A stretch of 64,000 nucleotides of DNA from JBMHDN01 sp049889355. Lineage in GTDB: Bacteria; Pseudomonadota; Alphaproteobacteria; Puniceispirillales; Puniceispirillaceae. The notes below the pieces were generated by a model. The model was not told the DNA's origin. It worked only from the letters and a program-made list of their open reading frames with translations, and did no database searches. The stretch covers positions 19,787 through 83,786 of the forward strand of contig JBMHDN010000038.1 in NCBI GenBank assembly GCA_049889355.1, written 5' to 3'. The position numbers and the translations under genes were made by a program. This document shows positions 45,537 to 53,460 of the stretch, one piece after another. The stretch's first letter is position 1, and each line of letters begins with the position of its first letter.

Positions 45537-46753
45537 GCGCTAAAAATCCTGTTTACCTTTTCAAGGGCTTCAGCCAACCTGTCAAAATCTTCATGCCGGC
45601 TATAGACCCCAACCGACGCGCGCGCAGTTGATGATAGATTATAGAATTTCATCAAAGGCTGTGCACAGTGATGACCTGCACGAATGGCAACCCCATCTTG
45701 ATCAATCAGCGTGGCGATATCATGGGGATGAGCCGCATCAAGGGTAAAGGATATCACCCCTGATTTGCCTGTTGCTGTACCGATAAAATTCAGCCCCTCT
45801 ACTGCAGACAAACGCTGATGACCATAACGTAGCAAATCCATTTCATGATCACGAATGGCCGCCATGCCAATATCCATCACAAAATCGATGGCAACACCAA
45901 GGGCAATCGTCTGCACAATCGGGGGAGTGCCGGCCTCAAACCTGACCGGCGGGGCTGCATAGCTAGAGGTCTCAATCTCAACATCATCGATCATATCACC
46001 GCCGCCCAAGAAAGGCGGCATATCGGCTAGCAAATCATAGCGCCCCCAACAGACACCAATCCCGCTTGGCCCATAGAGCTTATGACCTGAGAACACATAA
46101 AAATCACAACCAATATCCTGAACATCCACGGGCATATGCACCACACCCTGACAGCCATCCACGATACAGATTGCGCCTTGTGCGTGCGCAGCAGCAGCGA
46201 TTTGCTTTACTGGAAAGACCGTACCCAGCACGTTGGATACATGCGGGACGGAAATCACTTTGGTTTTATCTGTGATAAAGCCCTTGAAGCGGTCAAAATC
46301 AAAACTGCCATCTGTTTCGACAGGGGCTGCGATCAGCCTGGCACCGGTGCGCTGAGCTATCATCTGCCAAGGCACAATATTGGCGTGATGTTCAGCCACG
46401 GTGATCAGGATTTCATCACCTGCAGACAGATTATCCCCGCCCCAACATTGTGCGATCAAATTCAATGACATGGTCGCCCCAGAGGTAAAAATCACCTCAT
46501 CAGAACGCGGTGCATTGATCAGCTGCTGTACCTTGCCACGCACTGCCTCATAGGCATCTGTGCTCTCTTCTGAGAGCATATGCAAACCACGATGCACGTT
46601 AGAATAGTGATTATCATAGGCCCGCTGGATAGCCTCCAGCACTATCTTCGGCTTTTGCGCTGAAGCGGCTGAATCCAGATAGGTCAGCTCTTTGCCATGC
46701 ACAGGGCGTTTCAGGATCGGAAAATCATCTCTTAAAGCAGCAAAATCTGTCAT
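45533..46753 (-). CDS. sufS: Cysteine desulfurase SufS
   Basis: This 406-residue PLP enzyme takes sulfur from cysteine for Fe-S assembly. It shows YLDSAASAQKP, the catalytic region AEHHANIVPWQ, the Schiff-base lysine in FYVFSGHKLYGPSGIG and the mobile-loop cysteine in IRAGHHCAQPLM. That is the group II (SufS/CsdA) layout. Its ATG overlaps the sufD stop by one base (TAATG). Confidence 0.96.
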   Translation of the reverse strand: MTDFAALRDDFPILKRPVHGKELTYLDSAASAQKPKIVLEAIQRAYDNHYSNVHRGLHMLSEESTDAYEAVRGKVQQLINAPRSDEVIFTSGATMSLNLIAQCWGGDNLSAGDEILITVAEHHANIVPWQMIAQRTGARLIAAPVETDGSFDFDRFKGFITDKTKVISVPHVSNVLGTVFPVKQIAAAAHAQGAICIVDGCQGVVHMPVDVQDIGCDFYVFSGHKLYGPSGIGVCWGRYDLLADMPPFLGGGDMIDDVEIETSSYAAPPVRFEAGTPPIVQTIALGVAIDFVMDIGMAAIRDHEMDLLRYGHQRLSAVEGLNFIGTATGKSGVISFTLDAAHPHDIATLIDQDGVAIRAGHHCAQPLMKFYNLSSTARASVGVYSRHEDFDRLAEALEKVNRIFSA

Positions 46754-47922
46754 TAGGCCGCCTCTTCGCCGTCTGACTTACCCAGCCAGGCAGCCACAGG
46801 CTTATTCAGCCAAGCACTGAGAGCTGGTGCGCGGATTTCATCCAAGGCTTCAATCAGAAAAGCTTCGATAAGCAGGGCACGTGCTGTATCGCGGTCAATG
46901 CCACGCGCCATCAAATAGAAAAGCTGGCGTTCATCGAGCTCACCCACGGTTGCGCCGTGCGAACAAACCACATCATCTGCGAAAATTTCCAACTCAGGCT
47001 TGGTATGTACCTCTGCATCGCGCGACAGCAACAACGCCCTGCTCATCTGCTGACCATCTGTTTTCTGGGCATCTGGTGCAACGCGAATCTGGCCTTGGAA
47101 TACGCCTGTGGCGCTGTCATCCAGCACCCCGCGGATAACCTGATCAGAACAGCAATTTGGCACGGCGTGATGCAAGCGTGTGGTTGTATCCAGATGCTGC
47201 CTATCCTTGCCTAGATAAAGATTATGCAAGGCGATTTTCACCTCTTCACCTGCCAGCAAGACATGGCTTTCACAACGGGCGAGCTTTGCGCCCATAGAAA
47301 GGGTTAGGCTGGCCATATCGGCCTTTTCAGCCAATTGAAACAGGCTGAGGCCTAAATGAGTCGTGGTCTTTCCTTCGGCCTGCCATTTTGCATGATCCAG
47401 CTTGGCATCCGCTGCAATATCGTAGAACATCACTGGCGCATTGAGCCCCAAATCCGTGCTGTGTGCCTCTGCAATTGTGGCTTTCGCGCCTGCACCAAGA
47501 CGTATGACGATCACTGGGCTTGCCACCTCGTCTAATGCGCCGCCGGTAAAAGAGAACAAGATAGGTTGTTCAATTTCAATGCCCGCCGCAATATCCAAAA
47601 CCCAGCCTGCGCCCACATCAGCCGATTGCGCTGATGGATGGTCAGCAGGCAGCAAAGAATGCAACATATCCTTTGCTGTTTTATCATCAGATAAGCGGTT
47701 AAGCGAGAAAGCCTGTTCAGCCATATCACTCATCAACTTACCTGCTACGAAATTGAGCTGGATAGCGTCTGCCAGACCTGCATCAAATGCGGGTGCTTGT
47801 GCGGCCGCACGTGCGGGTATCAGCGCGTCTAATCCACGGTCATTTAACGGGGTGAAGCGGAAAGCTTCAACGCGTTTTGACGGCCAGTCTATCTGTGTGT
47901 TTTGGGCTGTTTCAGGCTGCAT
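46753..47922 (-). CDS. sufD: Fe-S assembly protein SufD
   Basis: This 389-residue scaffold protein works in the SufBC2D complex. The C-terminal beta-helix region has SHGATVGELDERQLFYLMARG and the preceding HHAVPNCCSDQVIRG. The start is ambiguous. The frame is open to 47976, overlapping sufC, but ATGs at 47922 and 47925 sit 4-7 bases after AGGA, and 47922 is chosen. It overlaps sufS at its 3' end by one base. Confidence 0.94.
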   Translation of the reverse strand: MQPETAQNTQIDWPSKRVEAFRFTPLNDRGLDALIPARAAAQAPAFDAGLADAIQLNFVAGKLMSDMAEQAFSLNRLSDDKTAKDMLHSLLPADHPSAQSADVGAGWVLDIAAGIEIEQPILFSFTGGALDEVASPVIVIRLGAGAKATIAEAHSTDLGLNAPVMFYDIAADAKLDHAKWQAEGKTTTHLGLSLFQLAEKADMASLTLSMGAKLARCESHVLLAGEEVKIALHNLYLGKDRQHLDTTTRLHHAVPNCCSDQVIRGVLDDSATGVFQGQIRVAPDAQKTDGQQMSRALLLSRDAEVHTKPELEIFADDVVCSHGATVGELDERQLFYLMARGIDRDTARALLIEAFLIEALDEIRAPALSAWLNKPVAAWLGKSDGEEAA

Positions 47923-48667
47923 CATCAATTCCTGCATAACCATTTTCTTCGACCTGTAAGGCCAGTGCCTTATCACCTGATTTCACAATCCGTCCATTTG
48001 AGAGGATATGCACATAATCAGGCACAATATGAGAAAGCAGACGCTGATAATGGGTGATCACCAGCATACCACGCGCTGGCCCACGCAGCGCATTCACGCC
48101 GTCAGATACAGTTTTCAGCGCATCCACATCCAGCCCTGAATCCGTTTCATCAAGTACGGCCATGATGGGCTCTAACATCGCCATTTGCAGAATTTCATAG
48201 CGTTTTTTCTCGCCACCCGAAAAACCGACATTCACCGCCCGTTTCAACATCTCATCAGAAACACCCAGCTCACCTGCTTTGGCGCGCACCAATTTCACAA
48301 AACCGAGCTGATCAACCTCATCCTTGCCCTGTTCACGAAGGCGTGCATTTACCGCCGCGCGTAAAAAGGCCATACCGCCTACACCTGGCAGCTCAACCGG
48401 ATATTGAAAGGCCAGAAACATACCGGCACGCGCCCGCTCATCTGCTTCTAATTCCAGAATGGAGGTGCCATCGAGCAAAATATCGCCGCCGGTGATTTCA
48501 TAACCTTCACGCCCGGCCAGCACATAAGAGAGTGTTGATTTGCCAGAGCCATTGGGCCCCATAATCGCATGCACTTCGCCGCGCTGAATGGTCAGATCAA
48601 TACCATGCAGGATTTCTTTGCCGTCAATTTCAGCCTTCAGGCCTTTGATTTCCAATAAATTCATCAT
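47912..48667 (-). CDS. sufC: Fe-S assembly ATPase SufC
   Basis: This 251-residue ABC-type ATPase powers the SufBC2D scaffold. Walker A GPNGSGKST, signature FSGGEKKRYEILQM and Walker B IMAVLDETDSGLD are intact. AGGA lies about 4-7 bases before the two adjacent ATGs (48667, 48664). It is separated from sufB by six bases. Confidence 0.97.
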   Translation of the reverse strand: MMNLLEIKGLKAEIDGKEILHGIDLTIQRGEVHAIMGPNGSGKSTLSYVLAGREGYEITGGDILLDGTSILELEADERARAGMFLAFQYPVELPGVGGMAFLRAAVNARLREQGKDEVDQLGFVKLVRAKAGELGVSDEMLKRAVNVGFSGGEKKRYEILQMAMLEPIMAVLDETDSGLDVDALKTVSDGVNALRGPARGMLVITHYQRLLSHIVPDYVHILSNGRIVKSGDKALALQVEENGYAGIDDAA

Positions 48668-48673
48668 TTTGTC

Positions 48674-50125
48674 CTATCCAACAGACCCTTCAAGGGAGAT
48701 ACCAATCAGCTTTTGCGCTTCAACCGCAAATTCCATCGGCAGTTCTTTCATCACTTCTTTACAGAAACCGTTCACAATCAGGGAAACGGCCTCTTCTTCA
48801 TTCAGCCCGCGCTGCAGACAATAAAACAGCTGATCTTCTGAGATGCGTGAGGTGGTCGCCTCATGTTCCAGCTTGGCAGACGGATTGCGCGAGGTGATGT
48901 AGGGCACGGTATGCGCCCCGCATTTATCACCGACCAGAAGCGAGTCACACTGGGTAAAATTCCGCGCATTTTCCGCACCCTTATGCAGCTCAACAAGTCC
49001 GCGATAGGTGTTTTGCGATTTCCCAGCTGAAATCCCTTTAGAGATAATCGTTGACCGGCTGCCTTCGCCAATATGGATCATCTTTGTGCCTGTATCGGCT
49101 TGCTGAGCACCATTTGTCACCGCCACAGAATAGAATTCGCCGACTGAATCCTTGCCACGCAGCACACAGGACGGATATTTCCAGGTAATGGCTGAGCCGG
49201 TTTCGACCTGTGTCCAGCTGATTTTGGAGCGATCACCGCGGCACGCCCCACGCTTGGTCACGAAATTATAAATACCGCCCTTCCCGTTTTCATCACCCGG
49301 ATACCAATTCTGGACAGTGGAATATTTAATCTCAGCATCATGCATGGCGACCAATTCGACCACCGCGGCATGGAGCTGGTTTTCATCGCGCTGCGGGGCT
49401 GTACAACCTTCTAAATAACTGACGTAACTATCATCTTCTGCAATGATTAATGTGCGCTCAAACTGGCCTGTATTCTGCTCATTAATCCTGAAATAGGTTG
49501 AGAGTTCCATTGGACAGCGCACACCCTTTGGGATGTAAACGAAACTGCCATCTGTAAACACCGCAGAGTTCAGGGCTGAGAAATAATTATCTGATACAGG
49601 AACCACAGAGCCCATATATTTTTTGATCAAGTCAGGATAATCGCGGATAGCCTCTGAAATCGGGCAGAAAATCACCCCAGATTTGGCCAGCTCTTCACGA
49701 AAAGTTGTGGCTACTGATACAGAATCAAACACGGCATCCACAGCGACGCCCGCCAGCATCTTCTGCTCATTCAGCGGGATACCCAGCTTTTCGTAGGTCT
49801 CCAGCAATTGCGGGTCGACCTCATCTAGCGATTCCAGCTTTTTCTTCTGCTTTGGTGCCGCATAATAATAGATGTCATTATAATCAATAGGCGGAATATT
49901 CAGCTTGGCCCAGTCAGGTGGGGTCATCTTCAGCCAATAGCGATAGGCTTTGAGACGCCATTCTAACATCCATTCCGGCTCTTCTTTCTTTTCAGAAATA
50001 AAGCGGATGATATCTTCATTCAGCCCTTTCGGGGCTTTTTCGGTCTCAATATCCGTGACAAAGCCATATTTATATTTACCAGTGGCTTCTTCTACCGCTT
50101 GAATGGTTTCAAGTGTTGCTACCAT
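48674..50125 (-). CDS. sufB: Fe-S assembly protein SufB
   Basis: This 483-residue protein is the main scaffold of the SUF system, where the cluster is built. Landmarks are PEWMLEWRLKAYRYW near residue 53, ALNSAVFTDGSFVYIPKGVR, and GDKCGAHTVPYI and EHEATTSRISEDQLFYCLQR near the C-terminus. AGGAG precedes the ATG, which overlaps the regulator's stop codon by one base (TAATG). Confidence 0.97.
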   Translation of the reverse strand: MVATLETIQAVEEATGKYKYGFVTDIETEKAPKGLNEDIIRFISEKKEEPEWMLEWRLKAYRYWLKMTPPDWAKLNIPPIDYNDIYYYAAPKQKKKLESLDEVDPQLLETYEKLGIPLNEQKMLAGVAVDAVFDSVSVATTFREELAKSGVIFCPISEAIRDYPDLIKKYMGSVVPVSDNYFSALNSAVFTDGSFVYIPKGVRCPMELSTYFRINEQNTGQFERTLIIAEDDSYVSYLEGCTAPQRDENQLHAAVVELVAMHDAEIKYSTVQNWYPGDENGKGGIYNFVTKRGACRGDRSKISWTQVETGSAITWKYPSCVLRGKDSVGEFYSVAVTNGAQQADTGTKMIHIGEGSRSTIISKGISAGKSQNTYRGLVELHKGAENARNFTQCDSLLVGDKCGAHTVPYITSRNPSAKLEHEATTSRISEDQLFYCLQRGLNEEEAVSLIVNGFCKEVMKELPMEFAVEAQKLIGISLEGSVG

Positions 50126-50640
50126 TACATTTTATCTCCTGATGATCGGGCAGGTTGAACTGAAAGGCCGGTCTTATTTAAATCTGCTGTTAGATCTGCA
50201 GTTAGGTCTGCTGGAAACATGTGGCTGGGGTCAAAGAGCTCAGCGAGCGACACCTCTTTAAGCGCATCATAAATAGCCGTATTGATGCGGTTCCAATGAC
50301 CAGAGAGAAAACATCCCTTCTGGACAGCACATGGGTCTATCGCACCGTCTACACAATCGGTAAGCGCAATCGGGCCTTCAACCGCAATCACAACTTCTGC
50401 AACCGAGATCTCTGAGACAGGTTTGCTGAGGCGACAGCCACCACCCACACCGCGCTGCGAATGAACCAGACCTGCTGTGGTCAGCAATTTGACCAATTTA
50501 GCGATGGTGGGCTGGTTAAGGTTGGTTGCGCTGGCCAACTCAGTGCTGCTGATTAAACGCAAATCATTGCCATCAGCACGCATTGCCAATGCACCCATCA
50601 CCAAAATTGCGTAATCTGTTAGCCGGTTCAGACGTAGCAT
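50125..50640 (-). CDS. Rrf2-family iron-sulfur regulator of the suf operon
   Basis: This 171-residue transcription factor has a winged helix (LTDYAILVMGALA through QPTIAKLVKLLTTAGLVHSQ) and the Rrf2 hallmark RGVGGGCRLSK. Three candidate Fe-S ligand cysteines are in DCVDGAIDPCAVQKGC, so it probably senses cluster or iron supply. As first gene of the suf run it is expected to control the operon, possibly through the inverted repeat at 50664-50680. The C-terminal tail contains ADLT repeats made by a 12-bp duplication. The start at 50640 has GGGGG a few bases upstream; a longer frame to 50691 is less likely. Confidence 0.9.
   Translation of the reverse strand: MLRLNRLTDYAILVMGALAMRADGNDLRLISSTELASATNLNQPTIAKLVKLLTTAGLVHSQRGVGGGCRLSKPVSEISVAEVVIAVEGPIALTDCVDGAIDPCAVQKGCFLSGHWNRINTAIYDALKEVSLAELFDPSHMFPADLTADLTADLNKTGLSVQPARSSGDKM
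50178..50213 (-). repeat. Three imperfect 12-bp tandem repeats in the Rrf2 gene
   Basis: The copies ttaaatctgctg, ttagatctgcag and ttaggtctgctg lie head to tail. They are in frame and encode (ADLT)3 in the C-terminal tail of the regulator. Confidence 0.92.
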
Positions 50641-50663
50641 TTTGCCCCCATAAAAGCTGATAG

Positions 50664-50680
50664 TTGCGAATGATACGCAA
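50664..50680 (-). promoter_or_regulatory. Candidate operator upstream of the suf operon
   Basis: The inverted repeat TTGCG-N7-CGCAA starts 24 bases upstream of the chosen start of the Rrf2 regulator. Its position suggests autoregulation; no known consensus was matched. Confidence 0.4.
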
Positions 50681-50739
50681 TAGCATACCATTTTGGTCTT
50701 GTTTGAATTCTATATGGGGCTTGATCGCCAAAAAAGCAA

Positions 50740-50768
50740 CAAAAAACGAGGTGAAATCACCTCGTTTT
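50740..50768 (-). terminator. Terminator of hspQ
   Basis: An 11-bp stem (aaaacgaggtg / cacctcgtttt) with a 4-base loop is followed on the minus strand by TTTTTT. It separates hspQ from the suf operon. Confidence 0.88.
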
Positions 50769-50802
50769 CCAACGCCATACCACGGTGTGGCAACCTTATA
50801 TA

Positions 50803-51159
50803 TTAATTGAAAGCTTCGCGGCGCAGCTGATAGCGCCCATCTGTGAGGCCATCAAACAGATCTTCCACATCAGGGTGGCCAATCGGGCCATTTTCGATAT
50901 CTTGAGTCAGGTTTTGCTGACTGACATAAGCTGAATAATAGCTTTCTTCATTTTCAGCGAGCAGATGATAAAAAGGCTGTTCACGCGCGGGGCGAACATC
51001 CTCTGGAATGGCATTATACCATTCTTCGGTATTGTCGAATTCTGGGTCAACATCGACAATAACCCCACGAAACGGGTAATGGCGATGTCTTACGATATCG
51101 CCAATACAAAAAAGCGGTTCACGCTGGATGTGTGTTTCGTGAGACATCTTGTCCAACAT
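50803..51159 (-). CDS. hspQ: Heat-shock protein HspQ (hemimethylated-DNA-binding family)
   Basis: This 118-residue protein of the HspQ/YccV family has the signature FCIGDIVRHRHYPFRGVIVD with VDPEF, then QPFYHLLAENEESYYSAYVS. In E. coli HspQ affects DnaA stability and Lon specificity; the role in alphaproteobacteria is less clear. Starts at 51159 or 51147 are both possible, and GGA precedes the latter by five bases. A terminator follows. Confidence 0.88.
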   Translation of the reverse strand: MLDKMSHETHIQREPLFCIGDIVRHRHYPFRGVIVDVDPEFDNTEEWYNAIPEDVRPAREQPFYHLLAENEESYYSAYVSQQNLTQDIENGPIGHPDVEDLFDGLTDGRYQLRREAFN

Positions 51160-51244
51160 TATCTATCCACAATTCTGCTTTAAAAAAGCAATCAGGCAGC
51201 CATGCGCAACAGATATTGCGCGCTAACCGCCTGACAAAAATGGA

Positions 51245-51430
51245 TTAGATGCTTTCTTTAACTTTCAGCACCTGACGACCACGATACATGCCTGTCTTCA
51301 GGTCAATATGGTGTGGACGGTGCAATTCACCAGTCTGCTTGTCTTCGACATAAGCATCACTGCGCAGAGCGTCGTGCGCACGACGCATGTCACGCTTTGA
51401 ACGGGTCACTTTCCGCTTTGGAACAGCCAT
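51245..51430 (-). CDS. rpmF: 50S ribosomal protein L32
   Basis: This 61-residue protein begins MAVPKRKVTRSKRDMRRAHD, the L32 N-terminus. The zinc cysteines of some L32 proteins are absent, and the central part reads KQTGELHRPHHID. AAGGAG lies 7 bases before the ATG. It lies downstream of tRNA-Ala on the same strand. plsX and fabH, often linked to rpmF, are not adjacent. Confidence 0.96.
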   Translation of the reverse strand: MAVPKRKVTRSKRDMRRAHDALRSDAYVEDKQTGELHRPHHIDLKTGMYRGRQVLKVKESI

Positions 51431-51494
51431 TTCACGCTCCTTAGAGTTTTTGCGGTCTTATGTTGTTGATTGCCGCCTCTGGTTCAATCAGGAT

Positions 51495-51570
51495 TGGTGG
51501 AGCCAGACGGGATCGAACCGACGACCTCCTGCGTGCAAAGCAGGCGCTCTCCCAGCTGAGCTATGGCCCC
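51495..51570 (-). tRNA. tRNA-Ala (anticodon TGC)
   Basis: On the minus strand the sequence begins GGGGCCATAGCTCAGCTGGG. The anticodon arm CCTGCTTTGCACGCAGG gives TGC, and the T-arm is GTCGGTTCGATCCCG. The CCA end is encoded. This isoacceptor usually sits in rRNA operons, but here it is alone. Confidence 0.96.
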
Positions 51571-51721
51571 TAAATCAACTCCTGATATGAGTTTTCCAGC
51601 CCCTCTGGCATATGCCAGTTAAAACCGGAAGATAGAGTGCGCTGTTTATGGTGCAAACGCACTCTAAGGTCAAGCCAATTTTTCCAAAAATTATAGAAAA
51701 CTGATTTGATGATTTTGTGCC

Positions 51722-52801
51722 TTATGAGAAGGCCTTGATGACAGCCGGATGTACGATCTGGCCTGCATCCACATTCAACCCGTTTTTCAGGTTTGGATCA
51801 GCCTCTAATGCTGCACGACCTTCTGCTGCCAGCTTTTTTACAAATGGCAAAGTCGCGTTATTCAGCGCATAGGCAGAGCTGCGTGGCACGGCACCTGGCA
51901 TGTTGGCAACACAATAATGCAAAATGCCATCGACCTCATACATTGGCTCAGCATGCGTGGTTGGACGTGATGTCTCAAAACACCCACCTTGATCAATCGC
52001 TACATCCACCAAGACAGCACCTGGCTTAAGCTGGCTCAGCTGGTCACGTGAAATCAGCTTTGGTGCACTCTCACCTGGTATCAATACCGCGCCAATGATC
52101 ACATCTGCCTGGCTAGATGCCGCCATGATGTTCGCTTCATTGGCGTGTAAAGTGGTGATTTGAGTGCCAAAAATGTCCTGCAATTGGCGCAAACGCGGCA
52201 GCGACAAATCAAGAATAGTGACCTGTGCACCCAGCCCAACAGCCATTTTGGCTGCCTGTGTGCCGACGACACCGCCGCCAATAATCACCACACTGCAAGG
52301 TGCGATGCCCGGTACGCCTGAGATCAGTGTGCCTGGCCCACCATTTGTGTGTTTCAGTGCCGAAGCAGCCTCAATCACTGACAAGCGGCCTGCAATTTCA
52401 GACATCGGTGTGAGCAAAGGCAGACCACCAAAATTATCCGTGACAGTCTCATACGCAATGGCCGTACAGCCAGAGTCAACCAACCCGTCTGTTTGCGGCT
52501 TGTCTGCAGCAAGGTGCAGATAGGTGAACAGGATATGATGTGGCTTGAGCTGTACCCATTCTGCAGGCTGCGGCTCTTTCACCTTGACGATCATCTCTGC
52601 CTTTTCAAAGACCTCAGCTGCGGCACTGGCAATCTGAGCACCAGCTTGGCTATAGGCCTCGTCTGCAGCACCGATACCCAGACCCGCACCGCTCTGGACA
52701 ATCAGCTCATGCCCGCCACGCACCAGCTCAGATACTGATTCTGGGGTCAGGCCAACACGTTTTTCCTGAGGCTTAATTTCACTTGGAACACCGATAATCA
52801 T
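51722..52801 (-). CDS. ald: Alanine dehydrogenase
   Basis: This 359-residue enzyme interconverts alanine and pyruvate plus ammonia with NAD. The N-terminus MIIGVPSEIKPQEKRVGLTP carries the substrate-binding arginine, and the catalytic lysine and histidine are in MIVKVKEP and TYLHLAAD. The Rossmann loop is VVIIGGGVVGTQAAKMA. DVAIDQGGCFETSRPTTH and YCVANMPGAVPRSS are family hallmarks. The Lrp-type regulator is divergent 165 bases away and likely controls it. Confidence 0.96.
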   Translation of the reverse strand: MIIGVPSEIKPQEKRVGLTPESVSELVRGGHELIVQSGAGLGIGAADEAYSQAGAQIASAAAEVFEKAEMIVKVKEPQPAEWVQLKPHHILFTYLHLAADKPQTDGLVDSGCTAIAYETVTDNFGGLPLLTPMSEIAGRLSVIEAASALKHTNGGPGTLISGVPGIAPCSVVIIGGGVVGTQAAKMAVGLGAQVTILDLSLPRLRQLQDIFGTQITTLHANEANIMAASSQADVIIGAVLIPGESAPKLISRDQLSQLKPGAVLVDVAIDQGGCFETSRPTTHAEPMYEVDGILHYCVANMPGAVPRSSAYALNNATLPFVKKLAAEGRAALEADPNLKNGLNVDAGQIVHPAVIKAFS

Positions 52802-52966
52802 CTCGCAACCCTCTATGTTGGTTATGTGTTTTAATTGGATGGGTATGATATGCCGAATATATGGGTTTTTTGTACTTTTTATTGACGATTAACACAGTGT
52901 ATTTTATATTTTATTCGGTTTTTTATTAAGTTATTAGAATTATATGCAATAATATAAGAGGATCTT

Positions 52967-53443
52967 ATGAGCATTCTTGGTCATATTGACAGAATCGATC
53001 AGAGCATTTTGGCCATTTTGCAAGAAGATGCCCGTATATCGAATGTAGAGCTGGCGAAAAAGGTAGGACTCTCCGCGTCTGCCTGTCTGAGGCGAGTCGG
53101 ACAGCTGGAAAAATCAGGTTTGGTGAATGGCTATCATGCCGATCTAAACCTAGACGGTTTAGGCCATTCTGTATTGGTGTTGGTACGTATCACCTTACAT
53201 GGGCAATCTGCTGAGATGATGGCAGAGTTTGAAGCAGCGGTGGCCCGCATCCCACAGGTGCTGGCCTGTTTCTTGCTGGCTGGTGAAGATGATTATATGT
53301 TGCGGATTTCTGCACGCGATGTTGGCGATTTTGGCCGGATTCATACCGATTATCTCTCTGCCTTGCCACATGTATTGCGCATGGAGAGCAATTTTGTATT
53401 GCGACAGGTCTTTAACCGCGGCTTAAATCTGCGCCAAATCTGA
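52967..53443 (+). CDS. Lrp/AsnC-family transcriptional regulator
   Basis: This 158-residue regulator has an N-terminal helix-turn-helix (DQSILAILQEDARISNVELA then VGLSASACLRRVGQLEKSGL). A C-terminal RAM ligand-binding domain includes VLACFLLAGEDDYMLRI. It is divergent from ald, the usual arrangement for an alanine-responsive activator. AGAGG lies before the ATG. The shared 165-base region is strongly AT-rich. Confidence 0.9.
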   Translation: MSILGHIDRIDQSILAILQEDARISNVELAKKVGLSASACLRRVGQLEKSGLVNGYHADLNLDGLGHSVLVLVRITLHGQSAEMMAEFEAAVARIPQVLACFLLAGEDDYMLRISARDVGDFGRIHTDYLSALPHVLRMESNFVLRQVFNRGLNLRQI

Positions 53444-53460
53444 ACACCATCACGGACAGG

